A stretch of DNA of 64,000 nucleotides from an uncultured Alistipes sp. (GTDB lineage: Bacteria > Bacteroidota > Bacteroidia > Bacteroidales > Rikenellaceae): contig CAJMKE010000005.1 of the NCBI GenBank assembly GCA_905213895.1, positions 62,001 through 126,000 of the forward strand, written 5' to 3'. The notes below the pieces were generated by a model. The model ran no database searches. It was not told the origin of the DNA and saw only the letters and a program-made list of their open reading frames with translations. Positions 7,777 through 17,788 of the stretch are shown here, one piece after another. The stretch's first letter is position 1, and the number at the start of each line of letters is the position of its first letter. The position numbers were made by a program, and so were the translations under genes.

Positions 7777-8391
7777 TTAGAAAAATATCTTGCCCCGCTT
7801 CTTCCAGTAATAGAGCAGCGCGAGTCCCCAGAGCATTCCGCCTATGTGGGCGAAATGGGCTACGCTCGCATCGCGACCGCTCCAACCGAGATAGAGTTCG
7901 AGTACCGCATATCCGATGACGAACCATTTCGCCTTTATCGGCATCGGTATCGGAAACATGATGAGTATTTCGTTCGGGTGCATCACGCCGAATGCGAGCA
8001 GAAGCCCCATTACGGCTCCCGAAGCACCGAGCAGCGTGAAATACACCTCGCCCGTCAGCCATGCGACGAGCATTTGCAGCAGTGCCGCACCTATTCCGCA
8101 TACCATATAGTATGTCAGAAACCGCTTCGACCCGAGTTCGTATTCGAGCGTCCGACCGAACATCCACAGAGCGAACATGTTGAAGAACAGATGCCCGAAG
8201 CCGCCGTGCAGGAACATGTACGTGATGAACTGGTAGGAGTGGTAGTTGGGACTGCCTATCCAGAACAACTGGCAGTACGTTCCCATCAGCATGTTGAAGC
8301 GCGGAATGAGTGCCGTCGCCAGAAATACGAGCGTATTTATTATTATAAGGTTCTTTACCACCGTAGGTGTCCTGAAATATGGGTTCATCAT
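7777..8391 (-). CDS. Rhomboid family intramembrane serine protease
   Basis: The 204-residue product has six hydrophobic segments and the rhomboid catalytic set: HLFFNMF at about residues 67-73, the nucleophile in GASGA (Ser124) and the base in HFAHIGGM (His182). Length is typical of the short bacterial form. It cleaves transmembrane segments of other proteins within the inner membrane; the substrate is unknown. It sits between mutL and the EEP nuclease in the leftward run with gaps of 22 and 24 bases, so co-transcription is likely. All catalytic residues are present, so activity is expected. Confidence 0.95.
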   Translation of the reverse strand: MMNPYFRTPTVVKNLIIINTLVFLATALIPRFNMLMGTYCQLFWIGSPNYHSYQFITYMFLHGGFGHLFFNMFALWMFGRTLEYELGSKRFLTYYMVCGIGAALLQMLVAWLTGEVYFTLLGASGAVMGLLLAFGVMHPNEILIMFPIPMPIKAKWFVIGYAVLELYLGWSGRDASVAHFAHIGGMLWGLALLYYWKKRGKIFF

Positions 8392-8413
8392 ATATGGTTT
8401 TCTTTTTCCGTTT

Positions 8414-10300
8414 CTATCCTAATTTCGATTTTATCTCTTCCATCGCGAGTTCGGCGATTATCTGTTTGCCCGACGGCGAATAGTTGGCGTTCGACGATGC
8501 GAACAACTGCGCGACAAGCACGTTCGCATCCTGCGGCGTATAAGCAATCTTCGTACCCGCTGCGCTGCGGGCGAGCGTAGCCGCCAGCCGTTCGCGACGC
8601 ATGTCATCCGCCGTCTGCGGCGTGCGTAATGCGGCTATCATTTCGTAAATCAGTTCGTCCGTGCGCTCTGCTGTCGTGTCGGCAGGTATGCCGCGCACCT
8701 CGACAGTGCAGTCGCCCATGAACTCTATGTCGAAGCCCAGAGCCGCGAAATCGACTGCATACTCCTCCATCGTCGCGTATTCGTCGTTGGCTACGATGAG
8801 TTTTTCGGGAAAGAGCAGTTGTTGCGATACCGCCGAACCGTGTCCGAGCATCGACAGATAGGTGTCGTAGAGTATCCGTTCGCGAATCCGTGCGAGGTCG
8901 GCTACCATCGGTCTGCCGTCCAGCGTGAACATCGCGTAATGTTTGCCGAAACATACCGGGTCCGAAACCGAACGTTCCGCGCCGCCGAAATCCATTGCGT
9001 TCTCCGCGCTGTCGCCTGACTCGATGTATTCGAACTCGTCGTCCATGCTGCCGCCGACCGCCGACGGAATGTCGAAATCGTCATCAGCCGCCGCATTTCC
9101 GAATCCCGCGCTCGGATAGGACGAAGCGGGTGTCCGCACTGTCGAGCCGACTGCCGAACCGATTGAAAATTCGTCTGCCGTAACGTCTTTCAGAAACGGA
9201 TTGTAGTTCTCGCGTGTGGTCGCGCGCGGTTCGTCGTAGACTATGCCGCGGGTGGCTACCGGAATGTCTATCGCACTCTCGTTGTCGAAATCGAGCATCG
9301 GCACCGCTCCCGTCTTGGCGAGCGTTTCGCGTACTGCGGCGTTGAGTATCTGCCATACCGCCTCGACGTCGGCGAATTTGACTTCGGTCTTCTTGGCGTG
9401 GACATTGACATCGACCCGCTCGGCATCGACCGTCAGATAGATGAAGAACGACGGCGTCGCCCCGTCGGGAATGAGTTTCTCGTAAGCCTTCACGACCGCC
9501 TTGTTGAGGTACGGCGAGCGGAAGTAACGACCGTTCACGAACATGTACTGTTCACCTCCGCGCAGTTTGGCTGCCGACGGCTTGCCGACGAATCCCTCGA
9601 TTTTGGCAATCGTGGTCTCCACTCCGACTTCGAGCAGATTGTTTTTCACCGAGTTGCCCATGACGCCTACGATGCGTTCCGCCAGATTCGACTGCGGCAG
9701 CATGAATATCGGCGAATCGTTGTTGTAAAGATGGAGTTCGACCTCCGGATGACAGAGGGCTACGCGGCGGAACTCGTTCTTTATGCCGGCTGCGAGTTTC
9801 GACTCGTTGTTGTCGATGAACTTGCGTCGTGCCGGCGTATTGTAGAAGATGTTGCGCACCAGAAACTGCGAACCGACCGGAGTCGCTGTCGGCGTCTGCG
9901 ACACGAACTCTCCGCCGTTCACAACAGTCTGCGTGCCTACCTCGGCATCCGCCTGACGTGTGAGCAACTCGACCTGCGACACCGCGGCTATCGACGCCAG
10001 TGCCTCGCCTCGGAAACCGAACGTGTGCAGCGCGTAGATGTCGTCCAGAGTCGCTATTTTGCTCGTCGCATGGCACTCGAACGCCATGCGGGCGTCGGTC
10101 GGCGACATTCCGCAGCCGTCGTCCACGATTTGTATCAGGTCGCGACCTCCGTTGCGGAAATTGACCTTGACGCACGACGCTCCGGCGTCGATTGCGTTTT
10201 CGAGCATTTCCTTGACTGCTGACGACGGCGACTCGACGACCTCTCCCGCCTTGATTTGGTTGGCGACGATTTCGGGAAGTAGTTTTATGCGGTCTGCCAT
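8414..10300 (-). CDS. mutL: DNA mismatch repair protein MutL
   Basis: The 628-residue product has the GHKL ATPase N-terminus intact: EMLENAIDAG (Glu34, Asn35, Asp38), DDGCGM at 61-65 and GFRGEAL near 95-101, then the transducer domain and an acidic linker before the C-terminal dimerisation domain. MutL couples MutS mismatch binding to strand cleavage or unwinding. The C-terminal metal-endonuclease motif, canonically DQHA-x2-E-x4-E, reads here DLARIRERILYD, lacking the Gln and His, so latent nicking activity is doubtful. The start codon overlaps the preceding stop by one base (TAATG), showing coupling. Confidence 0.97.
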   Translation of the reverse strand: MADRIKLLPEIVANQIKAGEVVESPSSAVKEMLENAIDAGASCVKVNFRNGGRDLIQIVDDGCGMSPTDARMAFECHATSKIATLDDIYALHTFGFRGEALASIAAVSQVELLTRQADAEVGTQTVVNGGEFVSQTPTATPVGSQFLVRNIFYNTPARRKFIDNNESKLAAGIKNEFRRVALCHPEVELHLYNNDSPIFMLPQSNLAERIVGVMGNSVKNNLLEVGVETTIAKIEGFVGKPSAAKLRGGEQYMFVNGRYFRSPYLNKAVVKAYEKLIPDGATPSFFIYLTVDAERVDVNVHAKKTEVKFADVEAVWQILNAAVRETLAKTGAVPMLDFDNESAIDIPVATRGIVYDEPRATTRENYNPFLKDVTADEFSIGSAVGSTVRTPASSYPSAGFGNAAADDDFDIPSAVGGSMDDEFEYIESGDSAENAMDFGGAERSVSDPVCFGKHYAMFTLDGRPMVADLARIRERILYDTYLSMLGHGSAVSQQLLFPEKLIVANDEYATMEEYAVDFAALGFDIEFMGDCTVEVRGIPADTTAERTDELIYEMIAALRTPQTADDMRRERLAATLARSAAGTKIAYTPQDANVLVAQLFASSNANYSPSGKQIIAELAMEEIKSKLG

Positions 10301-10704
10301 TATTCCTCCTTGTAGTCGTTAGGTACGACGGTTATAGGTGCGTATGGGTCGAACTCCTCCGCCTGCGTCTGCTCCGTCTTTTCTGGCGTCGATTTGGCTG
10401 TCGCGAAGGCATCGACTATGCGAGGGTAGAGCAGGTAGACGAATGCGAGCAGAAGCGCGACACCGGCGATGATGACTATCGGCGACGTGCTGCGTCGTTC
10501 GGTCTGCTGTGCCCTCCGTGCGGCACGCGCTTCGCGCTGGGTGCGGATGTATTGTCCGACCTCGTACTCTTTCCCGCTGTCCGCCGAACTCTCGCCGCAC
10601 AGTTCGCGGCGACGCCGGTCGCGCCGCTCCTTTTCGGGGTCGAAATAGCGCGGTGCGTACTGGAAGTCGTTCGCCTTGCGTTTGTATGGAGTGAACCAAC
10701 CCAT
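10300..10704 (-). CDS. Small bitopic membrane protein, unknown function
   Basis: The 134-residue product has a highly charged N-terminal half (KERRDRRRRE, RTQREARAARRAQQTERR), one hydrophobic segment at about residues 74-93 (SPIVIIAGVALLLAFVYLLY) and an acidic tail. This predicts a single-pass protein with a basic cytoplasmic domain. I do not recognise a family. It lies 15 bases after dnaJ and overlaps mutL by one base, so it is part of the dnaJ-mutL run; similar small genes beside mutL may be lineage-specific. Confidence 0.85.
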   Translation of the reverse strand: MGWFTPYKRKANDFQYAPRYFDPEKERRDRRRRELCGESSADSGKEYEVGQYIRTQREARAARRAQQTERRSTSPIVIIAGVALLLAFVYLLYPRIVDAFATAKSTPEKTEQTQAEEFDPYAPITVVPNDYKEE

Positions 10705-10719
10705 GTTCGATAACGTTTT

Positions 10720-11883
10720 TTATCTGAAAAAGTTTTTCATCCGTTCGAAGATATTCTGATTCTCGACCTTCTCGGCACGCTTGAAATCAGGCATCGACGA
10801 GAGTTGCTCGACGAGTTTTTTCTCCTCCGAATTGAGCGATGTCGGAATCGTGATATCGACGACGATAAGTATGTCGCCGCGACCGTAGCCGTTCACCGAC
10901 GGCAGTCCCTTGCCGCGCAGACGCAATACCTTGCCGGCATGCGTTCCGGCTGCGATTTTGATTTTCGCCTTGCCCTCGATGGTCGGCACCTCGACTTCGC
11001 CGCCGAGCATCGCCATCGTTACGGTGATGTTGAGATTGTGTATCAGGTCGTCGCCGTCGCGCATCAGTTGAGGATTGCGCTCCTCCTCGATTACGACGAG
11101 CAGGTCGCCGTTCACTCCGCCGTGGCGCGCGGCATTGCCCTTGCCCGATACGGTGAGCGCCATTCCCTCGCCGACGCCGGCAGGAATGTTGATTTCGATG
11201 ATTTCGCTGCCCTTGACTATGCCTTCGCCGCCGCACTTGTCGCACTTGTCGGTGATGATTTTGCCCTCGCCGCCGCATGTCGGACATACGCCCTGGGTCT
11301 GCATGCGACCGAAGAACGTGTTTTCGACGCGGGTTACCACACCTGTTCCGTTGCAGGTCGAACATGTCGTGTAGGACGACGAATCCTTCGCTCCCGAACC
11401 GCCGCACTTGTCGCAGACGACGTATTTGTTCACTTTCAGTTTCTTCGTCGTTCCGTTGGCGATGTCCGCGAGCGTCAGTTTCACCTTGACGCGGATGTCC
11501 GAACCGCGGTTCACATGGCGTCCGCCCGAGGAGCGTCCGCCGCCGAATCCTCCGAAATGTCCGCCGAATATGTCGCCGAACTGCGAGAAGATGTCCTCCA
11601 TCGAGAATCCTCCCGCGCCGCCGAATCCGCCGAAACCGCCTCCGGCTGCTCCGCCGTTCATGCCGGCGTGTCCGAACTGGTCGTAGCGCGCGCGCTTGTC
11701 GGGATTCGACAATACGTCGTAAGCCTCCGCCGCCTCCTTGAATTTCTCTTCGGCTTCCTTATCGCCCGGGTTCTTGTCCGGATGATACTTGATGGCGGCC
11801 TTGCGGTACGCCTTCTTTATTTCGTCGGCGTTGGCGTTCTTCTCGACGCCCAACACCTCGTAGTAGTCTCTTTTCTCTGCCAT
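10720..11883 (-). CDS. dnaJ: Chaperone protein DnaJ
   Basis: The ATG at 11883 gives [17 protein letters not shown], the family start; the frame extends six codons upstream but into the grpE spacer. The 387-residue product has a J domain with His34-Pro35-Asp36, a Gly/Phe linker ([12 protein letters not shown]), four CxxCxGxG zinc units ([32 protein letters not shown]) and the C-terminal substrate domains. It is a type I Hsp40 co-chaperone that stimulates DnaK ATPase in the cytoplasm. It follows grpE by four bases, so the two are co-expressed; dnaK is not in the window. Confidence 0.98.
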   Translation of the reverse strand: MAEKRDYYEVLGVEKNANADEIKKAYRKAAIKYHPDKNPGDKEAEEKFKEAAEAYDVLSNPDKRARYDQFGHAGMNGGAAGGGFGGFGGAGGFSMEDIFSQFGDIFGGHFGGFGGGRSSGGRHVNRGSDIRVKVKLTLADIANGTTKKLKVNKYVVCDKCGGSGAKDSSSYTTCSTCNGTGVVTRVENTFFGRMQTQGVCPTCGGEGKIITDKCDKCGGEGIVKGSEIIEINIPAGVGEGMALTVSGKGNAARHGGVNGDLLVVIEEERNPQLMRDGDDLIHNLNITVTMAMLGGEVEVPTIEGKAKIKIAAGTHAGKVLRLRGKGLPSVNGYGRGDILIVVDITIPTSLNSEEKKLVEQLSSMPDFKRAEKVENQNIFERMKNFFR

Positions 11884-11887
11884 GGCT

Positions 11888-12508
11888 CTATTCTCCCACA
11901 ACTACTTTCGCAAAACGCAGCACCTTGTCTCCGAGCATGTAGCCGCGTTGTACGACATCGATTACCTTACCTTTCTTCTCCTCTCCTGCGGCGAATTTCG
12001 CTACCGCTTCGTGCAAATCGGGGTCGAAATCCGCTCCGACAGCCTCGATTTCGGTAACGTTCTTCTGACGCAGCGTGTCGATGAATTTCTGCATCACGAG
12101 TTTCTCTCCCTCGCGCAGCGCGTTGATGTCATCGCTCTTTTCTGATGCCTCGACGGCGCGCATCACGTCGTCCAGAACGGGCAGCATCGCTTTCAGAACG
12201 TCGCTGCCGCCGCTCTGTATCAAATCCATCTTCTCGCGCAGGGTGCGTTTGCGGAAATTGTCGAACTCCGCCTGCAAGCGGATGTATTTGTCGCGCCATA
12301 CCTCGGCTTCGTTGTCCGCGGATTTTTCGGCAGCCCCCTCCGCCGGCTTTTCCGCATCCGCTTCGGCGTCTGCCACGTTGTCAGATGCGCCGTCCGCCGC
12401 TCCTGCCATATTGTCATGCGCCGCGCCTTCGCCCGACGGCTGCCCTTCGCCGCCCGCTAACTCCTCGTCGCATTTAACGTCCTGATTGTAAGTGTTCTCT
12501 TTTTTCAT
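11888..12508 (-). CDS. grpE: Nucleotide exchange factor GrpE
   Basis: The 206-residue product has a long acidic, Ala/Asp/Glu-rich N-terminus (about 75 residues) followed by the GrpE coiled-coil and beta-wing: [32 protein letters not shown] and [19 protein letters not shown]. GrpE releases ADP from DnaK. The acidic tail is longer than in E. coli, which is common in Bacteroidetes. The gene opens the grpE-dnaJ pair, 72 bases downstream of lptD. I see no TAnnTTTG element directly ahead of it. Confidence 0.97.
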   Translation of the reverse strand: MKKENTYNQDVKCDEELAGGEGQPSGEGAAHDNMAGAADGASDNVADAEADAEKPAEGAAEKSADNEAEVWRDKYIRLQAEFDNFRKRTLREKMDLIQSGGSDVLKAMLPVLDDVMRAVEASEKSDDINALREGEKLVMQKFIDTLRQKNVTEIEAVGADFDPDLHEAVAKFAAGEEKKGKVIDVVQRGYMLGDKVLRFAKVVVGE

Positions 12509-12580
12509 ATCTGTTTTTTGTATTATCTTCTTTTATATAGTTGCGCAAAACCTGTACCGAATTGCGGATATGCCGCCGGG

Positions 12581-15454
12581 TTAGAACAGGTTGTCGTACA
12601 TCGACTGGCTCTTGTCGTATTTCAGGTCGGCGAGCGACGATGCCTTTACTCCGATATTGAAACTCCAACTGCGGTGCGTGCCGAACGGAATCCACACGAA
12701 CGACATCTGCCAGCAGTGCAGGTCGCGGGTAATTGATATGGATGTCGTCGTCATCTTCTTGTTCTGTATGTCGAAACCGGTCGTAACGGAGATACCCGTT
12801 TTCGGCGTGATATTGACACTGCCGTTGATGCCTATGGTCTGCGTAACGTTCTTGCGGTAACCCGTGGTTCCGTTGTTCACGTACTGTATGCCGTAACTGA
12901 TTACGTAGTTGAAACCGAGGTTCCACGGTATCGAGAAGTCGTAGTATCCTGCCGCCATATAACGTCGTCGCAATACGGGGTCCATCAGTCCGTAAGGGTC
13001 GGAGTAAGGGTTGAAGTACTCCGGCGGAATGGTGTTGATGTCGTTGATTGCCGATTGCGACTTGTTCTGACGCGACTTGAACGTGTAGCCGAAACTCCAA
13101 CCGGTATTGACGATACGACCCGGCAGTCCGCGGCGAATCATCAGTTTGTTGTAGCGCACGCCCTGCGGTGAAACCTCGTAAGGGTCGAGCGTTGCCGAAA
13201 GGTTGATTCCGAAATTGCCGTAAATGGTGGTACGGAACGAAATAGGCAGGTTGGACAGCCGCATCGAGTCGGCGAGGAAGTTGTACGAACCGCTGATTTT
13301 CAACTCGTCGATGAGTTTTATCTTCTTGACGCCCGACGAGTCGCGCTTGCTCAACACCTTCATTTCGAGTGTCTGTGCGAGCGAGAACGTGAGCGATGCG
13401 CTCTGTCCCGAACCCGGTACTCCGTAGGCGTTGTCGGCGTAAGGAGAGTAGACGTTGTAGCCTCCGAGCGAGTCCGCCTGGACGGTCTTGTAGAATCCGT
13501 ATTTCTGCTTGCCGAAATTAGGCGCGTATGCGAAGCCGATGGACGGCGCGATGGTATGGCGGATTGCCTGCACCTTGCTGGTCTTCTTCTTGAACTGCCA
13601 CATTCCGTAGATTGTGGTACTCATGTTTATCGACGCGCTGTAATTGTAGATTCGGTAGAATCCGTACTCGGGGTCGAGTTTCTCTATCTGGTTCGTTTCG
13701 GGATTCCACTCCTGCATCTGCCGCTTGAAATACCAGCGTTCGGTGTAGTTGAACTGCGGCGTGATGTTGATGTAGTTGAACAGCGAGAATTGCGCCGATA
13801 CGGGCAGCGTATGCTCGATACCGTTGCGCATGTTTTTCAACGTCTCCTTGGTGAAGAGTTTGTCTTCGGTCGCCGTTACCGAGTTCGTCAGTTTTCCGGT
13901 GTAGGTGAACGAAATCTTCTCGTACCAACGCTGCTTGCCGACCGCCTCCTTGCGCTTGAACGGATATACTCGGGCGACATTGAATACGAATGTCGGCAGC
14001 GTCAGGGAGATTGCGCGGGTCTGCGAGTTCTGCGACACAACCATGTTCATCGAGAGCGAGAACGGCGTTCCCGCCCAACTCTTGGAGTAGGATATCGACG
14101 AGTTGGTCTGCGTCGAGAGAATGTCGTTGAGCGTCGTCGCCGAATATTTGCTGTAACCGCTCGACGAGAGGTTCACCGATGCCGAGAATGTCGAACCGGG
14201 GTTAGCCTTCGGGTCTTGCGAGTGCGTCCACATGAACTTGAAGTTGTTCTGCTTTATGTAGTCCGGCTCGCCCTTGTCGCCCGTCTTGACGCTCGAAAAG
14301 TCGAACGTGAAGTTGCCCGAGAACTTGTAGCGTTTGTTGTATCGCGACGATGCCGACACCTCCCACGAACCGAGCGTATAGATGCCGCCCTGCACCGCGA
14401 GGTCCATGTGCTGTCCGAGTATGAAATAGTATCCCAGTCCGCGCAGGAAGAATCCACGCGCGCCGTCCTCGCCGTAGGACGGCATCAGCAGTCCCGATTT
14501 CGGACCGAGATTAATCGGGAAGAAGCCCTCTGGGATGCCGAGGAAATAGATAGGCACATCCTCCATGACGAGATACGCCGGTCCGGTGATTATCTTTTTG
14601 CCAGGAATCACCTTCGCCTTGGTCATAGCCAGATAGAAGTGCGGATGGTCGGTCTGGTCGCAGGTCGTGTATTTTCCCGACTGGATATTGACCGTGTTGT
14701 CCTCCATCTTCTTGATTTTGCCGCCGACGAGCCAGCCGTCACCCTCCTGCGTGGCGACGCCCTGAATCAACGCCTTCTTTGAACCGAAATTGTAGGTTAT
14801 GGTGTCCATCGTGTACGACGAGCCGCCGTCGGTGAATACGGGATGGGTGTTCACCGCCTTGCCGTCCACCGAATCGGGCTTTCCGTAGGCGTAGACCTCC
14901 TTGGTCTCCATGTCTATCTGCATGAAATCCGCCTGCAACGACTTGTCTTCGTACTTTACGTCGCCCTTGTTGTAGATGTAGACTTTTTTGTTGATGACGT
15001 CGTAGACGAGCGAGTCGGAGTTCTTGCCGTCGATGATTTGGTCGAGCCCGCCGCCGCTTTTGCGCCTTACAGTGTCCCGAACCGGCAGCGAGGTCGAATC
15101 TGCGGCGTTTACAGCCGTCGAATCCTGCGGCATCGTGAAACGCAGCGAATCCGCAGCGAGCGAATCGCCGACCGGCTTCTGCAATGTGGTCTTTTCGCTC
15201 GCAGCATCCGCCCGACGGCGCGCACGTCTGTTCTCGCGGATGGCGCGTACCGACGACGTATCGGGTTTCTGCGCAGTCGCAGCAGCCGTATCCTGCGCGG
15301 CGAAACGGTCGGTCGGAATGTTGTCGGCAAGACGTTTCGGCGAGGCTACGCCGAATACCATCTGTGCGACGGCAATCGCAATCAACGTGGAAAGGATGTA
15401 TTTTAACCTAAAATGTTTCAAAAACTCAATAATTTTTCGTACCTTTGCCGACAC
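12581..15454 (-). CDS. LptD-like LPS-assembly outer-membrane protein
   Basis: A 957-residue protein with a membrane-targeting N-terminus (LKYILSTLIAIAVAQMVFG) and a low-complexity, basic/Ser-rich region to about residue 120. An OstA-like beta-jellyroll follows (VYIYNKGDVKYEDKSLQADF, TMDTITYNFGSKKALIQGV), then a long beta-barrel rich in aromatic strands ending in IGVKASSLADLKYDKSQS. This is the architecture of Bacteroidetes LptD, which inserts lipopolysaccharide into the outer leaflet. The start at 15454 overlaps a rightward promoter for the amidase (15440-15447), which is unusual but the signal peptide needs it. It heads the leftward run that includes grpE and dnaJ. Confidence 0.88.
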   Translation of the reverse strand: MSAKVRKIIEFLKHFRLKYILSTLIAIAVAQMVFGVASPKRLADNIPTDRFAAQDTAAATAQKPDTSSVRAIRENRRARRRADAASEKTTLQKPVGDSLAADSLRFTMPQDSTAVNAADSTSLPVRDTVRRKSGGGLDQIIDGKNSDSLVYDVINKKVYIYNKGDVKYEDKSLQADFMQIDMETKEVYAYGKPDSVDGKAVNTHPVFTDGGSSYTMDTITYNFGSKKALIQGVATQEGDGWLVGGKIKKMEDNTVNIQSGKYTTCDQTDHPHFYLAMTKAKVIPGKKIITGPAYLVMEDVPIYFLGIPEGFFPINLGPKSGLLMPSYGEDGARGFFLRGLGYYFILGQHMDLAVQGGIYTLGSWEVSASSRYNKRYKFSGNFTFDFSSVKTGDKGEPDYIKQNNFKFMWTHSQDPKANPGSTFSASVNLSSSGYSKYSATTLNDILSTQTNSSISYSKSWAGTPFSLSMNMVVSQNSQTRAISLTLPTFVFNVARVYPFKRKEAVGKQRWYEKISFTYTGKLTNSVTATEDKLFTKETLKNMRNGIEHTLPVSAQFSLFNYINITPQFNYTERWYFKRQMQEWNPETNQIEKLDPEYGFYRIYNYSASINMSTTIYGMWQFKKKTSKVQAIRHTIAPSIGFAYAPNFGKQKYGFYKTVQADSLGGYNVYSPYADNAYGVPGSGQSASLTFSLAQTLEMKVLSKRDSSGVKKIKLIDELKISGSYNFLADSMRLSNLPISFRTTIYGNFGINLSATLDPYEVSPQGVRYNKLMIRRGLPGRIVNTGWSFGYTFKSRQNKSQSAINDINTIPPEYFNPYSDPYGLMDPVLRRRYMAAGYYDFSIPWNLGFNYVISYGIQYVNNGTTGYRKNVTQTIGINGSVNITPKTGISVTTGFDIQNKKMTTTSISITRDLHCWQMSFVWIPFGTHRSWSFNIGVKASSLADLKYDKSQSMYDNLF
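15440..15447 (+). promoter_or_regulatory. -7 promoter element of the amidase operon
   Basis: TACCTTTG matches TAnnTTTG exactly. It lies inside the first codons of the divergent lptD frame, so the two transcription units overlap by design. The predicted leader before the amidase is about 110 bases. Confidence 0.55.
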
Positions 15455-15564
15455 GTCGGCAAAAACGCAAAAACCTGCACCTGCGTGCGTGTGAGAGCGT
15501 TTTTTCAGCGCGTAAAGATAATTAAAAAAGTCTACATATCAAATTTTACGGTTGCTTTGAACCC

Positions 15565-16710
15565 ATGCGCAGGAGTGTTTTTTATTTGGTCGCGATTCTG
15601 TTCCTTGCACTTTCGTCGAACGCTGTTTTCGGTGAAAATGTTGCGCAGGGAGTGCGCGTCGTCGTAATCGATGCCGGACACGGCGGACCGAAATTCCCCG
15701 GAGCGCGCTACAACGGCATCTGCGAGAAGAATATCAACTTGCAGGTTGCGTTGAAGTTGGGTGCGTTGATAGAGCGCAATATGCCCGACGTGAAGGTGGT
15801 TTACACGCGCAAGGTCGAGAAGCAGTTTTCGTCGGTGCTGACCGACGATTTGCAGGCTCGTGCCGACATCGCCAACAAGGCTGACGGCGACCTGTTCATA
15901 TCGATTCACTCCAATGCCGCCCGCGATTCGAGGGTGCGCGGCGTCGAGACACTGATTATGGGCGAAAGTCCTATGGAGACGCGTGTGAACGAGAATATCC
16001 TGTTCGCCAACAACAAGGAGGAGTTCCTCGACATGTCCGACCAGAAGACCGCCGCAATCGTGAGGGCGTATATCCAAAACCTGCAATTCACCTACGGCGA
16101 GTACAGCGAGATGATGGCGCGCCTGGTGCAGAAACACTACGTCAAACTGGGCAAGGTCAATCGCGGCGTGCGCAAACAGCCTTTGAAGGTGCTGTATGCG
16201 ACCGATATGCCGAGTGTGCTGACGGAGATAGGGTTCATGTCCAATCCGCAGGAACTGAAATACATTACGTCCGAAAAGGGGCAGAACGAAATCGCCGCCG
16301 CACTGTTCGGAGCCGTGAAAGAGTATGCCGAATATGTCCGCAAATCTCTGCTGGTGGATTCGTCGTCCGAAACCGCCCGACCTGCATCCGAAACTGTCCC
16401 GCAGGACTCTGACGCGGAGCGGAAGACAGAGGGTAAACCTGCTGAAAAACCGCAGATAGTCGGCGGCAGGACGTATTCGATTCAGATAATGGCGAGTGCC
16501 GACAGATTGAAAACGAGCGATGCGCGATTCGGTGCATACCGAAATAAGGTGAAGGAATATCGCGCCGGAGGCAGATTCCCGTACAAATATTGCGTGGGCG
16601 AATATGCCGACCGAGCGGCGGCTCAGGCGGAGTTGAAGACGGTGCGTCAGAAATTCTCCACGGCATTCGTCGTGGCGGTCGAGAACGGCGCGATAGTTAC
16701 AGGAAAATAA
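15565..16710 (+). CDS. N-acetylmuramoyl-L-alanine amidase with C-terminal SPOR-like domain
   Basis: The 381-residue product has a signal peptide (VFYLVAILFLALSSNAVFG) and an Amidase_3 domain with the zinc set His39 (DAGHGG), Glu54 (CEKNINL), His115 (SIHSNAA) and catalytic Glu221 (LTEIGFMSN). After a Ser/Thr/Pro-rich linker, a C-terminal domain from about 305 (YSIQIMAS ... PYKYCVGEYADRAAAQAEL) resembles SPOR, which binds denuded glycan at division septa. It cleaves stem peptides from muramic acid in the periplasm during daughter-cell separation. It is followed after 21 bases by the MCE gene. Confidence 0.95.
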   Translation: MRRSVFYLVAILFLALSSNAVFGENVAQGVRVVVIDAGHGGPKFPGARYNGICEKNINLQVALKLGALIERNMPDVKVVYTRKVEKQFSSVLTDDLQARADIANKADGDLFISIHSNAARDSRVRGVETLIMGESPMETRVNENILFANNKEEFLDMSDQKTAAIVRAYIQNLQFTYGEYSEMMARLVQKHYVKLGKVNRGVRKQPLKVLYATDMPSVLTEIGFMSNPQELKYITSEKGQNEIAAALFGAVKEYAEYVRKSLLVDSSSETARPASETVPQDSDAERKTEGKPAEKPQIVGGRTYSIQIMASADRLKTSDARFGAYRNKVKEYRAGGRFPYKYCVGEYADRAAAQAELKTVRQKFSTAFVVAVENGAIVTGK

Positions 16711-16731
16711 AACAAACGAAACATAGTCGAA

Positions 16732-17730
16732 ATGAAAAAAGAGGTTAAAATCGGAATTTATGCGATAGTCATACTGTTGTGCGCATGGGCGGGTATCCGT
16801 TTCCTGAGCGGAGTGGATGTATTCGGTCGCCATGCGGTCTACTATGCGCGCTACGAGCAGGTGAACGGAGTGCAGAATGCCGCCGCCGTGATGATTCGCG
16901 GCGTCAAAATAGGCAAGGTGTCCGAAATCCGCGTTTCGCCCGACGACCCGACGAGCGTCGAAGTCGTACTGTCGATTCCGCGCTCGTATCGGCTGCCGGT
17001 CGATTCCGAGGCTAAAATATTCAGCACGAGTATCATGGGCAGCAAGGCGATAGAAATCGTACTCGGTTCGTCGCCGGAGATTCTCGAAAGCGGCTCGAAC
17101 ATCAATTCGGGTTATACGAAGGATTTGATGGCTGTCGCCGATTCGGAACTCGACTATTACAAGGACAAGATTACCACGCTCGTCGAGAATTTCAACGCTA
17201 CGCTGAAAAGTCTCAATGCGCTCGTGGACAACAACAACAAATCCATAACCGAAGCGTTGGCGCACCTCAATTCCATCACTGCCAGTCTCGACGGAGCAAT
17301 CGGCAAGGACAAGCAGCAGTTGGCGGACATCGTGGCGAGCATCGACAAGTTCACCAAGGCTTTGAGCGAGAACAGCGCGCATATCGACAGCATAATGACG
17401 AACGTCGATTCCGTTACGTCGGCTCTCGCGGAGAAGAATGCCGGCGAGTCGCTCGGCGAAAGCCTTGCCGAACTCAATTCGGTTCTTGCCAAAATCAACG
17501 GCGGCGAGGGTACGGTCGGACGCCTGATGTGCGACGAGCAACTCTATGCTAACCTTACTCAGGCTTCGGCGAATCTTTCGGCTCTGCTTGCCGACTTGAA
17601 AGAGCATCCTAAACGCTATGTCCACTTCTCGCTGTTCGGAGCGAAGGACGAGGCGGACAAACAGAACGCGAAGGCTGCGAAGAAGGAGGCTAAGGCGCAG
17701 AAGAAACTCGCCAAATCCGAGAACAAATAG
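16732..17730 (+). CDS. MCE/MlaD-domain lipid-transport protein
   Basis: A 332-residue protein with one N-terminal membrane anchor (VKIGIYAIVILLCAWAGIRF), an MCE domain at about residues 38-115 (VMIRGVKIGKVSEIRVSPDD, SIMGSKAIEIVLG) and a long helical region with heptad character, ending in a Lys/Ala tail. MCE proteins form hexameric rings or tubes that move phospholipids between inner and outer membranes. The usual MlaE/MlaF partners are not adjacent, so they must be encoded elsewhere. It follows the amidase closely and ends before a small GC hairpin. Confidence 0.92.
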   Translation: MKKEVKIGIYAIVILLCAWAGIRFLSGVDVFGRHAVYYARYEQVNGVQNAAAVMIRGVKIGKVSEIRVSPDDPTSVEVVLSIPRSYRLPVDSEAKIFSTSIMGSKAIEIVLGSSPEILESGSNINSGYTKDLMAVADSELDYYKDKITTLVENFNATLKSLNALVDNNNKSITEALAHLNSITASLDGAIGKDKQQLADIVASIDKFTKALSENSAHIDSIMTNVDSVTSALAEKNAGESLGESLAELNSVLAKINGGEGTVGRLMCDEQLYANLTQASANLSALLADLKEHPKRYVHFSLFGAKDEADKQNAKAAKKEAKAQKKLAKSENK

Positions 17731-17753
17731 ACAGACAGATTTATTTCCGCTGC

Positions 17754-17780
17754 CGGCGCGCTTTTGCCGCGCCGCTTTTA
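17754..17780 (+). terminator. Hairpin between the MCE gene and mutS2
   Basis: A 7-bp GC stem (CGGCGCG with CGCGCCG) followed by CTTTTA ends eight bases before the mutS2 start. The T-run is short, so it may be a partial terminator or attenuator. Confidence 0.5.
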
Positions 17781-17788
17781 TATGAACT

